NCBI GenBank assembly: GCA_007133055.1
Contig: SLNM01000266.1
Location: 1-6,374, forward strand
Direction of reading: 5' to 3'
From: Lentisphaeria bacterium
GTDB lineage: Bacteria; Verrucomicrobiota; Lentisphaeria; Oligosphaerales; PUNB01
DNA length: 6,374 nucleotides
In this document: positions 6,195 to 6,374 of the stretch, in pieces
Layout of the letters: every line of letters starts with the position of its first letter
Numbering within the stretch: the stretch's first letter is position 1
Program-made: the position numbers and the translations under genes
The notes under the pieces: generated by a model
What the model was told of the DNA's origin: nothing
Database searches by the model: none
What the model saw: the letters and a program-made list of their open reading frames with translations, nothing else

Positions 6195-6253
6195 ATGCCA
6201 ATCTGGCATGTTGGCAGGGAGATGGCGTGCAATTGGCAGCGTAGAATTGGCAG
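6195..6253 (+). repeat. TTGGCAG direct repeats with inverted partner
   Basis: TTGGCAG occurs at 6211-6217, 6233-6239 and 6247-6253; the last two extend to AATTGGCAG. An inverted TGCCAA is at 6196-6201 and could pair with any of the three. ATGCCA (6195-6200) also forms a perfect 6-bp hairpin with TGGCAT (6204-6209) around a 3-nt loop. The cluster lies 74 nt downstream of the acyltransferase stop. Confidence 0.5.
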
Positions 6254-6258
6254 AATAA

Positions 6259-6271
6259 TCCCGTATCGGGA
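6259..6271 (+). repeat. Small hairpin TCCCG-TAT-CGGGA
   Basis: TCCCG (6259-6263) and CGGGA (6267-6271) form a perfect 5-bp stem with a 3-nt loop. The nearest T run (TTTT, 6282-6285) is 10 nt away, so it is not a typical Rho-independent terminator, though it could help end or stabilise the acyltransferase transcript. Confidence 0.3.
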
Positions 6272-6289
6272 AGCAGGCACATTTTATAG

Positions 6290-6374
6290 CCACAAAAAAC
6301 ACAAAAAGTCACAAAGAAGCGGCTGACACCGCAATGCCTTGAATAACCACGAAATACGCGAAAAGTGCGAAAAA
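6290..6374 (+). repeat. Two copies of an A-rich 28-nt CCAC-type intergenic repeat
   Basis: Copy 1 is 6290-6317 and copy 2 is 6347-6374, ending at the window edge. Both follow CCAC-N6-CNC-N5-GT-N3-AAA-NA, align without gaps and agree at 20 of 28 positions. Copy 1 is built of CACAAA-like units and copy 2 of C(A/G)CGAAA-like units, with a period of about 9-10 nt. The 29-nt spacer contains GCGG (6319-6322) and CCGC (6329-6332), a weak hairpin. The element probably continues beyond the window. Confidence 0.55.

Larger units (their letters stand above)
6122..6374. other. Gene-free tail with several short repeats
   Basis: No reading frame on either strand of this 253-nt stretch has a recognisable product. 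The stretch contains TTGGCAG direct repeats with a matching inverted copy (6195-6253), a small GC hairpin (6259-6271) and two copies of an A-rich 28-nt unit (6290-6374). GC content falls sharply toward the right end. No terminator with a T tract was found after the acyltransferase gene. Confidence 0.6.

Noticed and set aside
5698..6312. 204-residue minus-strand open frame over the acyltransferase gene
   Set aside because: It is antisense to a clear PlsC-family gene, has no recognisable motif and has a composition typical of a shadow frame.

Overview
The window is about 58% GC by eye, densely coded on the plus strand, and looks like a bacterial chromosome with ordinary housekeeping genes. I see no mobile element, CRISPR array, rRNA, tRNA or phage gene. 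The lineage cannot be fixed from sequence alone. The QW-repeat (squalene-cyclase-fold-like) protein at the left edge and the A-rich CAC-type intergenic repeat at the right edge remind me of Kiritimatiellota/Lentisphaerota-type (PVC) genomes. The acyltransferase resembles a deltaproteobacterial subfamily, and the regulator/aminotransferase pair resembles the Bacillus YugG/YugH pair. Treat the lineage as a weak inference.

Layout from left to right: (1) the C-terminal part of a QW-repeat alpha-alpha-barrel protein (2-697). (2) prfB, release factor 2 (750-1869), read through an in-frame TGA by a canonical +1 programmed frameshift; the real gene starts 97 nt before the longest uninterrupted frame. 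(3) folB, dihydroneopterin aldolase (1876-2229), 6 nt after prfB. (4) A membrane-anchored BEM46/YfhR-like alpha/beta hydrolase (2292-3200). A probable Rho-independent terminator (3282-3331) closes this group. (5) A 332-nt gap (3201-3532) whose second half is rich in inverted repeats. (6) An Lrp/AsnC-type regulator (3533-4030) overlapping (7) a class I PLP aminotransferase of AlaT/YugH type (3996-5192). (8) After 110 nt, a PlsC-like acyltransferase (5303-6121) with variant active-site motifs. (9) A 253-nt gene-free tail (6122-6374) holding three TTGGCAG repeats, small hairpins and two copies of a 28-nt A-rich repeat that runs off the window.

prfB, folB and the hydrolase are probably cotranscribed but have no evident shared pathway. 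The regulator and aminotransferase form a coherent two-gene unit, probably for alanine or related amino-acid transamination with local control by the Lrp-family protein. The acyltransferase probably serves phospholipid synthesis. I found no clearly undescribed multi-gene system. The items most worth a second look are the structured region before the regulator gene and the repeats in the tail.
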